NCBI GenBank assembly: GCA_947450095.1
Contig: CANFUF010000001.1
Coordinates: 1 to 64,000 of the forward strand
Reading direction: 5' to 3'
Length of the DNA: 64,000 nt
Source of the DNA: Roseiflexaceae bacterium
GTDB lineage: Bacteria > Chloroflexota > Chloroflexia > Chloroflexales > Roseiflexaceae
Numbering within the stretch: position 1 is the stretch's first letter; the number at the start of each line of letters is the position of its first letter. The position numbers were made by a program, and so were the translations under genes. The notes under the pieces are model-generated. The model did no database searches, was not told where the DNA came from, and saw nothing but the letters and a program-made list of their open reading frames with translations. Shown here in pieces: positions 9,218 to 17,207 of the stretch.

Positions 9218-9226
9218 TGCTATAAT
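9218..9226 (+). promoter_or_regulatory. Extended -10 promoter of the RRM protein gene
   Basis: TGCTATAAT is a perfect extended -10 element. No good -35 is present. Transcription from ~9233 would give a ~210-nt untranslated leader before the RRM gene. Confidence 0.6.
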
Positions 9227-9232
9227 CAGCAT

Positions 9233-9442
9233 GTCAATTGAACGTATGGGACTAGGACACGCATCCGCGAAGACCCACCTTCAGCACACCGGTTACGGTA
9301 GCACCTGGCAAGATGTGCGGTTTAGTTCATACGGTGGAATGGTCGGCAGTGGGATGAGACCAACGGGATTGGCTTAGAGTTGTTGTATATACGGGGCGTA
9401 TGTCTCGTGACTGTCCAAGTGGTGGACAGAGGAGTGAAGCGA
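9233..9442 (+). promoter_or_regulatory. Long 5' leader of the RRM protein gene
   Basis: There is no convincing reading frame between the extended -10 promoter and the RRM start. The leader holds small hairpins (ACCG-GTTA-CGGT near 9288-9299; CCAA-CGGGA-TTGG near 9360-9372). One more, CTGTCC (9411-9416) with GGACAG (9424-9429), abuts the AGGAG ribosome-binding site at 9430-9434. A hairpin touching the ribosome-binding site fits translational or temperature control of an RNA-binding protein; it does not match 6S, SRP or tmRNA features. Confidence 0.45.
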
Positions 9443-9736
9443 ATGCGTGTGAAGTTGTTTGTGGGTAACTTGCCGTGGCGGATGACCAGTGAGGAATTGA
9501 GCGATACGTTTGCTCCTCATGGCGAAGTAATCAGTGCTCGAATTGTGATTGATCGCGACACCCAACGCTCACGGGGCTTCGGCTTCGTGGAGATGGAAGT
9601 CGACAATGTGGAAGATGTGATTCAGGCCACCAATGGTCTCGAAACATTCGGTCGCCCTCTTCGCGTCAACGAGTCAGACGAGAAGCCCGGTTTTGACCGT
9701 CCCCGTCGCAGTTCACGCGACGATAATCGCTACTAA
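9443..9736 (+). CDS. Single-RRM RNA-binding protein (cyanobacterial Rbp-like)
   Basis: A 97-residue cytosolic protein made almost entirely of one RNA recognition motif. RNP2 is LFVGNLP at residues ~4-11 and RNP1 is RGFGFVEM at ~43-50; the aromatic residues that stack on RNA bases are present. A short Arg/Ser/Asp-rich tail follows. Such proteins in cyanobacteria and other bacteria act as RNA chaperones and are often cold-induced. ATG 9443 is chosen because AGGAG lies 8 bases upstream and the RRM starts immediately; the frame stays open to 9380 but adds only a non-conserved extension. The long leader suggests post-transcriptional control. Confidence 0.9.
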   Translation: MRVKLFVGNLPWRMTSEELSDTFAPHGEVISARIVIDRDTQRSRGFGFVEMEVDNVEDVIQATNGLETFGRPLRVNESDEKPGFDRPRRSSRDDNRY

Positions 9737-9750
9737 ATCACGCTAATTAC

Positions 9751-9796
9751 CACGGTGGGGAGCGGCCAGGGTGCGCCACTTCCCATCGTGTTTTTT
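9751..9796 (+). terminator. Terminator of the RRM protein gene
   Basis: Stem CACGGTGGGGAG / CTTCCCATCGTG with two G-U pairs, then TTTTTT. Confidence 0.8.
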
Positions 9797-9911
9797 ATAA
9801 AAAAATTCCCATTGTACGATACCGTACCACATTCCCCCCAAAAAAATCAGTAATCCAAATTCCGTTTACAATAGCCGTGTCCCTTTTCATTCTTCATTCA
9901 AGGAGTTTGTC

Positions 9912-10922
9912 ATGCAGATGACTCGACTTGGCCGCACTGGGCTTCAGGTAAGTAATGTGTGTTTGGGCACCATGACGTTTGGCAATCAGGCCGACGAAGC
10001 GACATCACATGCCATCCTCGATGTCGCCGTAGATCATGGTATTACCTTTATTGATACGGCAGATGTCTATCCACTCGGTGGCGACTTCAGTAGTGCGGGA
10101 CGCACCGAAGCAATCATCGGTACGTGGCTCAAGGCCCGTGGCAACCGCCACGACCTCGTGCTGGCGACCAAATGTCGTGGCGCAATGGCACCCGGTGCCA
10201 ACAACGAAGGATTGTCACGTAAGCACATCATGGCAGCCTGTGATGCCAGCCTCAAACGCCTAGGCGTCGATTATATTGATTTGTATCAATTCCATTCCCC
10301 TGACCCCGAAACCCCCATCGCTGAATCACTCGAAGCCCTCACCGACCTGGTGCGCGCCGGTAAAGTACGCTATGTGGGTTGCTCAAACTTCGCCGCTTGG
10401 CAAATCATGCAGGCACTCTGGACCAGCGATCAGCGCCAGTTGGCCACGTTTGTGTCGTTGCAACCCCGTTACAACATGTTGTTTCGCATGATTGAAGACG
10501 AAATTTTACCCGTGGCCCGCCAATACGGCCTCGGCGTTATCCCCTACAATCCCCTCGCTGGTGGCATGTTGACGGGGCGCTACATCAATCAACGTGCCGT
10601 CCAGCCAGGCACGCGCTTTACCCTCAACAACAGCGGTGAGCTCTACCGCAAGCGCTACTGGAACGATATGGTGCATGACGTAGTAACGGATTTACACACG
10701 TACTTTAGTGGGCGTGGGATTTCGTTGACGCATGCTGCTTTGGCGTGGGTCCGTGCCCAAGCCGGCATCACCGCTCCGATCATCGGCGCCAGTCGTCCCG
10801 AACAGCTGGCCGAATCACTAGCAGGTCTCGATGTGGTGCTTGATGCCGAGGCGCTGGCCAAATGTAACGATGCTTGGTTTGAATTGCCCCGCGAGCGCGA
10901 TCTCAGCGTCGCTCGGCGCTAA
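9912..10922 (+). CDS. Aldo/keto reductase
   Basis: A 336-residue NADPH-dependent oxidoreductase with the (beta/alpha)8 aldo/keto reductase fold. It carries the N-terminal signature LGRTGLQVSNVCLGTMTFG, the catalytic Asp and Tyr of DTADVYP near 48-54, the Lys in ATKCRG near 85, and the His in YQFHSPD near 125. The C-terminal cofactor loop contains GASRPEQLAE. It has a strong AAGGAG site. It is monocistronic, bounded by terminators on both sides. It belongs to the YajO/Tas-like group; the substrate is not predictable. Confidence 0.92.
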   Translation: MQMTRLGRTGLQVSNVCLGTMTFGNQADEATSHAILDVAVDHGITFIDTADVYPLGGDFSSAGRTEAIIGTWLKARGNRHDLVLATKCRGAMAPGANNEGLSRKHIMAACDASLKRLGVDYIDLYQFHSPDPETPIAESLEALTDLVRAGKVRYVGCSNFAAWQIMQALWTSDQRQLATFVSLQPRYNMLFRMIEDEILPVARQYGLGVIPYNPLAGGMLTGRYINQRAVQPGTRFTLNNSGELYRKRYWNDMVHDVVTDLHTYFSGRGISLTHAALAWVRAQAGITAPIIGASRPEQLAESLAGLDVVLDAEALAKCNDAWFELPRERDLSVARR

Positions 10923-10930
10923 CCAATAAC

Positions 10931-10965
10931 AAAACCGGGGATGGTGCAATACCATCCCCGGTTTT
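10931..10965. terminator. Bidirectional terminator
   Basis: A perfect 15-bp stem, AAAACCGGGGATGGT / ACCATCCCCGGTTTT, with a 5-nt loop, lies between the convergent aldo/keto reductase and SDR genes. Confidence 0.9.
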
Positions 10966-10973
10966 GTATGCAC

Positions 10974-11687
10974 TCACACAAATGGATTGGCACTCGGGGT
11001 CAAAATCAATTCGGGGATGGTGGCGCGGGGGGCGAGGCTGGCCACAAACTGCACCACTTGGGCCACGTCGTCGGCCTGCAACATCGCCGCCCGCCGTTCG
11101 GCACTCACCGGCGCCGGGCGTTTGTCAATGAGCGGGGTATCGACTTCACCCGGGTGAAGCATCGTCGCCCGCACGCCGTAGGGCGCTTCTTCTTGAGCCA
11201 ACGTGCGCACAAAGGCACTCAAGCCACTTTTGGCAGCGTTATACGATGCGCCCCCGAGACTACTGGGGCGGGGCACCGAGGTCGATCCAATCGCAATAAT
11301 GATTCCTTGGGCGTTGCGCACCATTGGCAAGGCCTGACTAATCAGGTGGAACGCTCCATTCAGGTTGGTGTCAATCATCATCTGCCACGACGCAGCGGTG
11401 AGTTGGGCCATGGTGCGTTCGGGTAAATTCGTACCGGCAGCACTGACCAACACATCGATGCGCCCATGCATGAATTCAACTTGGGCGATGGCCTTGGCGA
11501 CGGCTCGGGTATCGGTGACATCACAGGGGATGACCACACCACGATCGTGGCATTGCAACGCCACTTCTTTGAGGGCCTCAGCCCGTCGGCCCAGCAACAC
11601 GACCGTCGCACCAGCTTCGGCAAAACGCACCGCACAGGCCGCGCCGATACCGCTCCCTGCACCACTAATTACCACGATTTGATTCAT
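10974..11687 (-). CDS. Short-chain dehydrogenase/reductase (SDR)
   Basis: A 237-residue classical SDR. It shows the TGxxxGxG-type cofactor motif as SGAGSGIG, an NADP-favouring Arg pair after strand 2 (GRRAEA), the Asn-Ala-Gly region replaced by SAAGTN, and the catalytic Ser plus YNAAK. HPGEVDTP corresponds to the PG motif. GGAG lies 8 bases before ATG 11687. It stands between a methyltransferase gene on the same strand and a shared terminator. The substrate is unknown. Confidence 0.88.
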   Translation of the reverse strand: MNQIVVISGAGSGIGAACAVRFAEAGATVVLLGRRAEALKEVALQCHDRGVVIPCDVTDTRAVAKAIAQVEFMHGRIDVLVSAAGTNLPERTMAQLTAASWQMMIDTNLNGAFHLISQALPMVRNAQGIIIAIGSTSVPRPSSLGGASYNAAKSGLSAFVRTLAQEEAPYGVRATMLHPGEVDTPLIDKRPAPVSAERRAAMLQADDVAQVVQFVASLAPRATIPELILTPSANPFV

Positions 11688-11779
11688 ATTGCGTGCTCCA
11701 TTCGCGCGCTATGCGTGCGCGTTTTTGCAGAAAAAAGAATGTGCAGACTAATCAGTTATCGTACGCCTGATGGCATCAC

Positions 11780-12514
11780 CTACTGAAGGGCATAGACGGA
11801 CACGTGCGCGGTACTTTGCGCATCAAACGGCGTTTTTTGCCAGTTGGCAAAACGATGGCGCAACTGCAACCCGGCCATACGGGCCATCAAATCCATTTCG
11901 CCGGGGGTAATCAGACGACACACAATCGGTTGCATGCTGATGCCACTCGTCGATATGCGCACATGATTCTCGCTGAGGTGTTGGGTGACGGGGTCATAGC
12001 GGGCCACGTCAAACATCACCGCATCAAGCTCGACTTGCTCGGCATGCACATAGTCTGATTTGCCACTGGGCATCCAGGTGTGGGGCAAGGCAGTTTCGAC
12101 CACAAAGACTCCATCATCGCTGAGATGTCGGGCGGCATTCGCAAAGCAGTCAATCTGGCCATCGACCGTCAACAAATTGAAGATAGTATTGAAGACCAGA
12201 TAGACCAGCCCATAGCGCTGCCCCATTTGGACGGTGGTCATATCGCCTTGGACGACACGGATATTTGCCCCTGCAGGCTTGGCATGCAGGCGGGCAATCA
12301 TGTCGGGCGATAGCTCGATGCCATCGACCTGTATGCCTGTGGCGGCTAAGGGCAGGGCAATCCGCCCCGTCCCAATGGCGAACTCGAGTGCGGATGAGGC
12401 GGGGGCGATTGCCTGCAAAAACTGCACGGCGGCGCTTTCGTCACCACGCGGTGAATCATCGTAATGGGCGGCCACTGTGGCTCCAAAACTGCTAGCAGGG
12501 TTAAATCCCTTCAT
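11780..12514 (-). CDS. Class I SAM-dependent methyltransferase
   Basis: A 244-residue protein with the Rossmann-like methyltransferase fold. Motif I is LEFAIGTGRIALPLA near residue 40, motif II acidic residue in VDGIELSP, and motif III near VQGDMT. The N-terminal YDDSPRGDE segment resembles the UbiE/COQ5-like and Methyltransf_25 group. ATG 12514 has GAGGAG upstream; the TTG one codon before is an unlikely start. The methyl acceptor cannot be deduced, and neighbours give little help. Confidence 0.85.
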   Translation of the reverse strand: MKGFNPASSFGATVAAHYDDSPRGDESAAVQFLQAIAPASSALEFAIGTGRIALPLAATGIQVDGIELSPDMIARLHAKPAGANIRVVQGDMTTVQMGQRYGLVYLVFNTIFNLLTVDGQIDCFANAARHLSDDGVFVVETALPHTWMPSGKSDYVHAEQVELDAVMFDVARYDPVTQHLSENHVRISTSGISMQPIVCRLITPGEMDLMARMAGLQLRHRFANWQKTPFDAQSTAHVSVYALQ

Positions 12515-12528
12515 CAAAACTCCTCGCT

Positions 12529-12567
12529 AAAAACCCAGCATTGAGCATACATATGCCCAATGCTGGG
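12529..12567 (-). terminator. Terminator of the zinc-less MDR gene
   Basis: Stem CCCAGCATTG / CAATGCTGGG; on the minus strand it is followed by TTTTTAG. Confidence 0.75.
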
Positions 12568-12578
12568 TCGGGTGCACC

Positions 12579-13595
12579 TTACCAGTGCATGGTCACAGCC
12601 AAAAATTCGTCGCGTTTGATGCGTAAACCCTCATACATCTCGGGGGCGTTTTCGGCATGGACATGGTGGGTAATCATGTTTTTGAGCGACAATTTGCCGG
12701 ACGCCGCAAAATGTGCCAACAACGGCAAGGCGCGGTCACGGGTAAATGGGAAGTGGTCGCGCACCGTGGTGCCAATGGCACTGCCATGTGCGCCGGTAAT
12801 CGTCACTGAGCGACCATGGAGATCCCAGTACGAATCGAAGTTTTGGATGATACCGCGGGGACTGCCGACCAACACCACTTGGCCGCCATCACAGACCAAC
12901 TTCAAGGCGTCTTGTAGGGCTGCGGGTACGCCGGTGGCATCGACCACCACATCGGCACGGCGCCCCAACATGGCTTGGATTTGGGCGGCGCCATCGCCAT
13001 TGCTGGGGTCAATAGTTTGGACGCCATAGACTTGCTCAGCCCAGGCCCGCCGTTGTGGGATGGCATCGACCCCGATAATCGGGTACGCGCCGGCAGCGGC
13101 ATACAACCGCGTAGCGATTTGACCAATCATGCCCATTCCGAGGATCGCCACTGCTTGCCCCAAAATCCGTTGTGATTGTACCAAGGCCGTAAACGGGAAG
13201 CGCGCCAATGAGAGCATGGCGGCATCTGGGGCTGGCACGTGAGCCGCAATCGGCCAGATATCGGCATCGGGACCCACATCGACCACGGCATAGCTTTCGT
13301 GCCGACCCGGCCAAATCACGCGGTCGCCTTCTTTGAATTGGGTCACCCCAGCTCCAACCGCCACGACATGCCCCACAGCGCTATAGCCCGGTACAAAAGG
13401 AAACTTAGCCCACAGATTCGAGGGGTCTTTGAGCCATTGATGGATGCCGGTATAGATGGCCAGCTCGGTGCCGGCACTAATCCCACTTGCTTCGGTGGCA
13501 ATCACTACTTGATTGGCACCAGCTGCGGGTACATCATATTCGACCAGTTCTACGGTGAATTCTTTGGGCATTACGACGCGTAAACCACGAGTCAT
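12579..13595 (-). CDS. Medium-chain dehydrogenase/reductase lacking the zinc ligands
   Basis: A 338-residue MDR-superfamily protein. At the position where zinc alcohol dehydrogenases have GICGSD it reads SGISAGTE, so the catalytic Cys is missing, and no four-Cys structural zinc loop is present. This pattern is shared with the BchC-like and related zinc-independent branch. The nucleotide-binding Gly motif is ILGMGMIGQIA near 165. AAGGAG precedes ATG 13595; the longer frame to 13619 has no ribosome-binding site. It is the last gene of a minus-strand sugar/polyol-type oxidoreductase operon. It probably oxidises or reduces a hydroxyl of a sugar derivative by a metal-free mechanism. Confidence 0.8.
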   Translation of the reverse strand: MTRGLRVVMPKEFTVELVEYDVPAAGANQVVIATEASGISAGTELAIYTGIHQWLKDPSNLWAKFPFVPGYSAVGHVVAVGAGVTQFKEGDRVIWPGRHESYAVVDVGPDADIWPIAAHVPAPDAAMLSLARFPFTALVQSQRILGQAVAILGMGMIGQIATRLYAAAGAYPIIGVDAIPQRRAWAEQVYGVQTIDPSNGDGAAQIQAMLGRRADVVVDATGVPAALQDALKLVCDGGQVVLVGSPRGIIQNFDSYWDLHGRSVTITGAHGSAIGTTVRDHFPFTRDRALPLLAHFAASGKLSLKNMITHHVHAENAPEMYEGLRIKRDEFLAVTMHW

Positions 13596-13631
13596 GGCAA
13601 TCTCCTTTGCGACAATCAATCTACTGCGCGG

Positions 13632-14393
13632 TTATTGGGCCGTCCAGCCGCCATCAACCACCAAATCGGCACCGGTCATAAATGCTGATGCATCAGAGGC
13701 AAGGAACAAAATCGGTCCTTCGAGGTCACGCAAATTGCCCCAGCGCCCGATTGGTAAGCGATCGATAAACCATTGGTAGGCGGCTGGGTTGTTGAGGATG
13801 GGTTGATTCATGTCGGTGGCAAATGGTCCTGGGCACAAGGCATTAACTGTCACACCGCGGCTGGCCCATTCAAGGGCGAGGGTGCGGGTCAACTGGATGA
13901 CGCCTCCTTTGGCGGCGGTATAGGGAGCCCGCTCGGCCAGACCCACGTTACCCAGCATTGAGCTGATGTTGATAACCCGCCCCCATCCGCGTGCGAGCAT
14001 TTGCGGTGCCAAGGCCCGGGCACAATAAAACGGTGCAGAGAGATTGAGGCGAATCAACTCATCCCATTTTTCGATGGGATATTCCACCGCCGGTTTGCGC
14101 AAGTTAACGCCGGCGCTATTAATCAAAATATCGACCCGCCCCACGGCGGCGGCCATCGCCTCGACTTGGGCGTTGTCGCTGACGTCGGCGGTGTAAATCG
14201 TAGCCTTCTGGCCAGTGTTGGCCTGAATCTGGTCGGCGAGGGCTTGGAGCGGCTCGGCACGTCGCCCCACCAAAATCACATCGGCACCGGCAGCCGCCAG
14301 TGTATTGGCAAAGACTTCACCGAGACCACCAGAGGCACCGGTAATCAAGGCCACGCGACCGTCAAGCCGAAACAAATCAAATGGGTTGGTCAT
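13632..14393 (-). CDS. SDR family oxidoreductase, gluconate 5-dehydrogenase-like
   Basis: A 253-residue classical SDR with FRLDGRVALITGASGGLG at the N-terminus, NSAGVN, ISSMLG (catalytic Ser), YTAAKGG (YxxxK) and CPGPFATDMN. This pattern is typical of gluconate 5-dehydrogenase and 2-deoxygluconate 3-dehydrogenase-like enzymes. ATG 14393 overlaps the stop of the upstream isomerase gene (ATGA), and the protein begins there; the frame is open to 14516 inside the neighbour. It is co-transcribed with the TIM-barrel isomerase and MDR enzymes, pointing to stepwise oxidation of a sugar or sugar acid. Confidence 0.88.
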   Translation of the reverse strand: MTNPFDLFRLDGRVALITGASGGLGEVFANTLAAAGADVILVGRRAEPLQALADQIQANTGQKATIYTADVSDNAQVEAMAAAVGRVDILINSAGVNLRKPAVEYPIEKWDELIRLNLSAPFYCARALAPQMLARGWGRVINISSMLGNVGLAERAPYTAAKGGVIQLTRTLALEWASRGVTVNALCPGPFATDMNQPILNNPAAYQWFIDRLPIGRWGNLRDLEGPILFLASDASAFMTGADLVVDGGWTAQ

Positions 14394-15418
14394 CGTATAT
14401 TCCCTTTGGTAGCAGGTATCAATGTGCGCAAATGGGCCACACTCTGGGTAAACTGGGTTTCTTCGTAGGCACCAAGTGCCAAGGCCTCTTCGTCGCGTTC
14501 CCACGGGGTGCGCCAATCATCACTGGCACTGCGCACATGTTTTGCCGCAAAATCCAACAATGGACGAATGGCCTCGATGCTGTATGAGGTGGGGTAGCCT
14601 TGCCACCAGGCTGGCTCAAACACCCGAATATGCCGGGCGTTAATCGCCGCCAATTCGATATTGCAGGTGGCTTTGGGGGCATGGGTCGCCAGTACCGTAA
14701 ACAAGGCCGGCAAATCAAGTACTCCTTGGCCGAGGGCACTACGCACCAGTAAATAACCTTGGTTGGTCAAATAAAAGAAATAATCCTTGAGGTGCACATT
14801 CACGATGCGATGCCCCAAGGCCTGGGCAAAGGCAATCGGATCTTCGGCCACCGCCAGTGGATTGACGGCGTCGAGTGTCACGCCGATATGCGCGCCGCCT
14901 ACTTCGTCGCAAATGCGAATCAAGTCGGCACTATTGAGATCTTGGTGGTTTTCGGGGGCAATCACCACGTTGTATTGTTCGGCCAACGGGCGCATTTTTT
15001 GCAAGACGGCAATTTGTTTGGCCAAATGGGCTTCCCAGCCCCCCGGGAAGGTGGCCCGAGCACCTTCAAGCATGCCACTGAGCATCACGCGGGCCAATGG
15101 GGCGCCCAACGCTGCAGCAGCAGGGATCAAGGCAGCCAGCATTGCTTCGTCGATGACGGCACCATCAAGCACAATCGCAATCCCTAGTGAATCGGCGCGT
15201 TTGCGAAATTCTTTGAGGCCGTGGGGGGTGGTGTCTTTGATGATATCGAGGGGGATTTCGATGGTGGCCAAATTGTGATACGCCGCCAATTCGAGTAGTG
15301 CGTGGGCATCATATGGCCGGGGGCAGACCCGGGCAGTGCCCGCGCCAGCAAAGCCACAACGCCACGGGAAGCTATAGGCAGCGAGTCCAATGGGATTTTG
15401 GCCGATATGCATTGACAT
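14390..15418 (-). CDS. Sugar phosphate isomerase/epimerase (xylose-isomerase-like TIM barrel)
   Basis: A 342-residue AP endonuclease 2/IolE-like TIM barrel. Metal-binding positions are visible as IEIPLD (strand 2), APENHQD (Glu), GVTLDAVNP (Asp), NVHLKDYF (His/Asp pair) and CNIELAAIN (Glu). Family members isomerise or epimerise keto-sugars or dehydrate inositols. GAGG lies 9 bases before ATG 15418. It is the first gene of the 12579-15418 operon, after the terminator of the alcohol dehydrogenase gene, so a separate promoter is expected in 15419-15443 or there is read-through. Confidence 0.82.
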   Translation of the reverse strand: MSMHIGQNPIGLAAYSFPWRCGFAGAGTARVCPRPYDAHALLELAAYHNLATIEIPLDIIKDTTPHGLKEFRKRADSLGIAIVLDGAVIDEAMLAALIPAAAALGAPLARVMLSGMLEGARATFPGGWEAHLAKQIAVLQKMRPLAEQYNVVIAPENHQDLNSADLIRICDEVGGAHIGVTLDAVNPLAVAEDPIAFAQALGHRIVNVHLKDYFFYLTNQGYLLVRSALGQGVLDLPALFTVLATHAPKATCNIELAAINARHIRVFEPAWWQGYPTSYSIEAIRPLLDFAAKHVRSASDDWRTPWERDEEALALGAYEETQFTQSVAHLRTLIPATKGNIR

Positions 15419-15435
15419 GTAGATATACCTCTATA

Positions 15436-15477
15436 AAACCAGAAGCGGGGTGTTTCATCAAGATGAAACACCCCGCT
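15436..15477 (-). terminator. Terminator of the zinc alcohol dehydrogenase gene
   Basis: A perfect 16-bp stem, AGCGGGGTGTTTCATC / GATGAAACACCCCGCT, with a 2-nt loop; minus-strand continuation TCTGGTTTTAT. Confidence 0.8.
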
Positions 15478-15485
15478 CGGCCTAT

Positions 15486-16541
15486 TTATTCGATATTTCC
15501 ATTGGGACGCAATACTGCTTTAGGGATGGCTAATTCTTCCATCGCCATGAAGCCTTCGTGCCAATCGAGCAAATCAAATTCGGTCACGAGGGGGGCGACA
15601 TTGATTTGGCCAGTACCCATCAATTCGAGGATGCGTTCCCACGTACCATGCAAGTGGCTAAACGACCCTTGTAAGGTGGCAGCTTTGGCAACGAGGCGGT
15701 CAATACTAAAACCGACCGGCGCTGGTCCCCAACCAATTTTGGTGATTTGGCCATTGGGACGCACCATGTCGAGGCTCTGATCGAGGGTTTTTGAGACACC
15801 CACGGCGTCAACGACGAGATGGGCGCCAAAGCCATCACCGGCATTGAGCACGGCACTCACGACGTCTTGTTCGTCGCTAACCAGCACATCATCTGCGCCC
15901 ATTTGTTTGGCAAGCTCGAGGCGATTACCATCACGGCGCAAGCCGACGACACTAATGCGTGCCACCCCGGCCAAACGCAATACTGCAATACACATCAAGC
16001 CAATCGGGCCGGGGCCCATCACCACCACATGGTCGGCTGGGCGGGGGCGGCTTTTTTCGATGATGGCGTTATAGGCTACACACCCTGGTTCGGTCAATGA
16101 GGCATGACTCATCTGCACATGGGCAGGAATGCGGTGCAAAATCCCCGGCCGGCTAATCACATAATTGGCCATGGCACCATCGGCACCAAAGCCAAAGCCT
16201 TTGCGGTTGGGGCAGACGTTGTATTGGCCGGCACGGCAATAGGGGCAGATACCACAGACCCACGACGCGGTTTCTGAGACGACCCGTTCGCCAACCTTAA
16301 ATTCGGTGACGCCAGCGCCTACGGCGGCAATTACTCCAGAAAATTCGTGGCCGAGGATGCGTGGTCCGGGCATTTGGTGATTATCACCTTGCCACACATG
16401 GATGTCGGTACCACACACCCCCACGGCGCCGACCTTCATCAATACCTGGCCTGCTTCAGGAGCGGGTATTGCGACTTCTTCGATCTGGGTACGCTCACGT
16501 GGGCCACGATAAACGAGCCCCTGCATCGTTGCACTGCTCAT
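15486..16541 (-). CDS. Zinc-dependent alcohol dehydrogenase (sorbitol / threonine dehydrogenase type)
   Basis: A 351-residue MDR enzyme with both zinc sites. Catalytic zinc ligands are Cys in VGVCGTD near 43 and GHEFSG near 68, plus a downstream Glu. The structural zinc is in CGICPYCRAGQYNVC near 95-110. The cofactor motif is VMGPGPIGLM near 178. It is related to L-iditol/sorbitol, threonine and galactitol-phosphate dehydrogenases, and contrasts with the zinc-less paralogue 2 kb downstream. The neighbouring isomerase and gluconate-dehydrogenase-like SDR suggest polyol oxidation to a ketose. The exact polyol is unknown. Confidence 0.88.
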   Translation of the reverse strand: MSSATMQGLVYRGPRERTQIEEVAIPAPEAGQVLMKVGAVGVCGTDIHVWQGDNHQMPGPRILGHEFSGVIAAVGAGVTEFKVGERVVSETASWVCGICPYCRAGQYNVCPNRKGFGFGADGAMANYVISRPGILHRIPAHVQMSHASLTEPGCVAYNAIIEKSRPRPADHVVVMGPGPIGLMCIAVLRLAGVARISVVGLRRDGNRLELAKQMGADDVLVSDEQDVVSAVLNAGDGFGAHLVVDAVGVSKTLDQSLDMVRPNGQITKIGWGPAPVGFSIDRLVAKAATLQGSFSHLHGTWERILELMGTGQINVAPLVTEFDLLDWHEGFMAMEELAIPKAVLRPNGNIE

Positions 16542-16731
16542 AGCGATATTCCTTTTGTCTGCAAAAAATGGTCTGTGGGGCGATTATAGCACGGAGCCAA
16601 GCACGTGAAATGTATTCACCATATTTTTCCCCTCATCAACACAATAAATACCGATGCGAATCAATCGCGGGTGTGCAATAATTTCTTTTCACCCATAAAA
16701 ACGACAAAATAATATGAACCGATTAAATTTT

Positions 16732-17193
16732 TTATTGATGCAAAACCGACCAGCGATCAAACGACGCGGCTTGGCCTAGCGGACGACCATCGTCATCCGA
16801 TACATTCCAGAGCACGACATTTTCAATCAAAAATCGACGACCACTCGCAGTTATCCGTATCCCAGCATAGCCCGTAATATAGCCTTGGCGGGCTACGGTA
16901 TCGAGGGTATGTTGGCGGTCATCACGCAGTGTTTGTTCCGCAGTCATACGTGAGGGCGTGACACAAAACTGAGCGGCGGTCATTTCCCACAATTGCAAAG
17001 CCAAGGCATTCCCATAATTCAACACCGGATCAGCCTCAATGCCATGCGACAACACCACAAACGGTGCGGCAAACAATTGTTGCGCGTTAAGGGTTTCATC
17101 ACCCAACGTTGGTATGAGGTCAAGACCCACTACGCGACGAAACGATCGGAGTAGATAGCCCACGTGACATGCGGTCTCATAATCATTCATCAT
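16732..17193 (-). CDS. MEKHLA domain-containing protein
   Basis: A ~153-residue cytosolic protein filling the MEKHLA domain, a PAS-related module first named from plant HD-ZIP III proteins and also found as a stand-alone protein in cyanobacteria and other bacteria. Matching features are NALALQLWEM, the PSRMTAE segment followed by RDDRQ, the GYAGIRITASGRRF stretch, ENVVLWNV, and the terminal GQAASFDRW. GTG 17220 overlaps the preceding gene, but ATG 17193 (or the next codon, 17190) follows AGGA. It lies just after a secreted repeat protein on the same strand. Sensing of a small molecule or redox state is plausible, but no output domain is attached. Confidence 0.78.
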   Translation of the reverse strand: MMNDYETACHVGYLLRSFRRVVGLDLIPTLGDETLNAQQLFAAPFVVLSHGIEADPVLNYGNALALQLWEMTAAQFCVTPSRMTAEQTLRDDRQHTLDTVARQGYITGYAGIRITASGRRFLIENVVLWNVSDDDGRPLGQAASFDRWSVLHQ

Positions 17194-17207
17194 TTTTATA
17201 CACAATC

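Noticed and set aside
9233-9442. 6S, SRP or tmRNA gene in the RRM leader
   Set aside because: The conserved SRP loop and tmRNA ends are absent, and no long 6S-like central bubble stem could be drawn.
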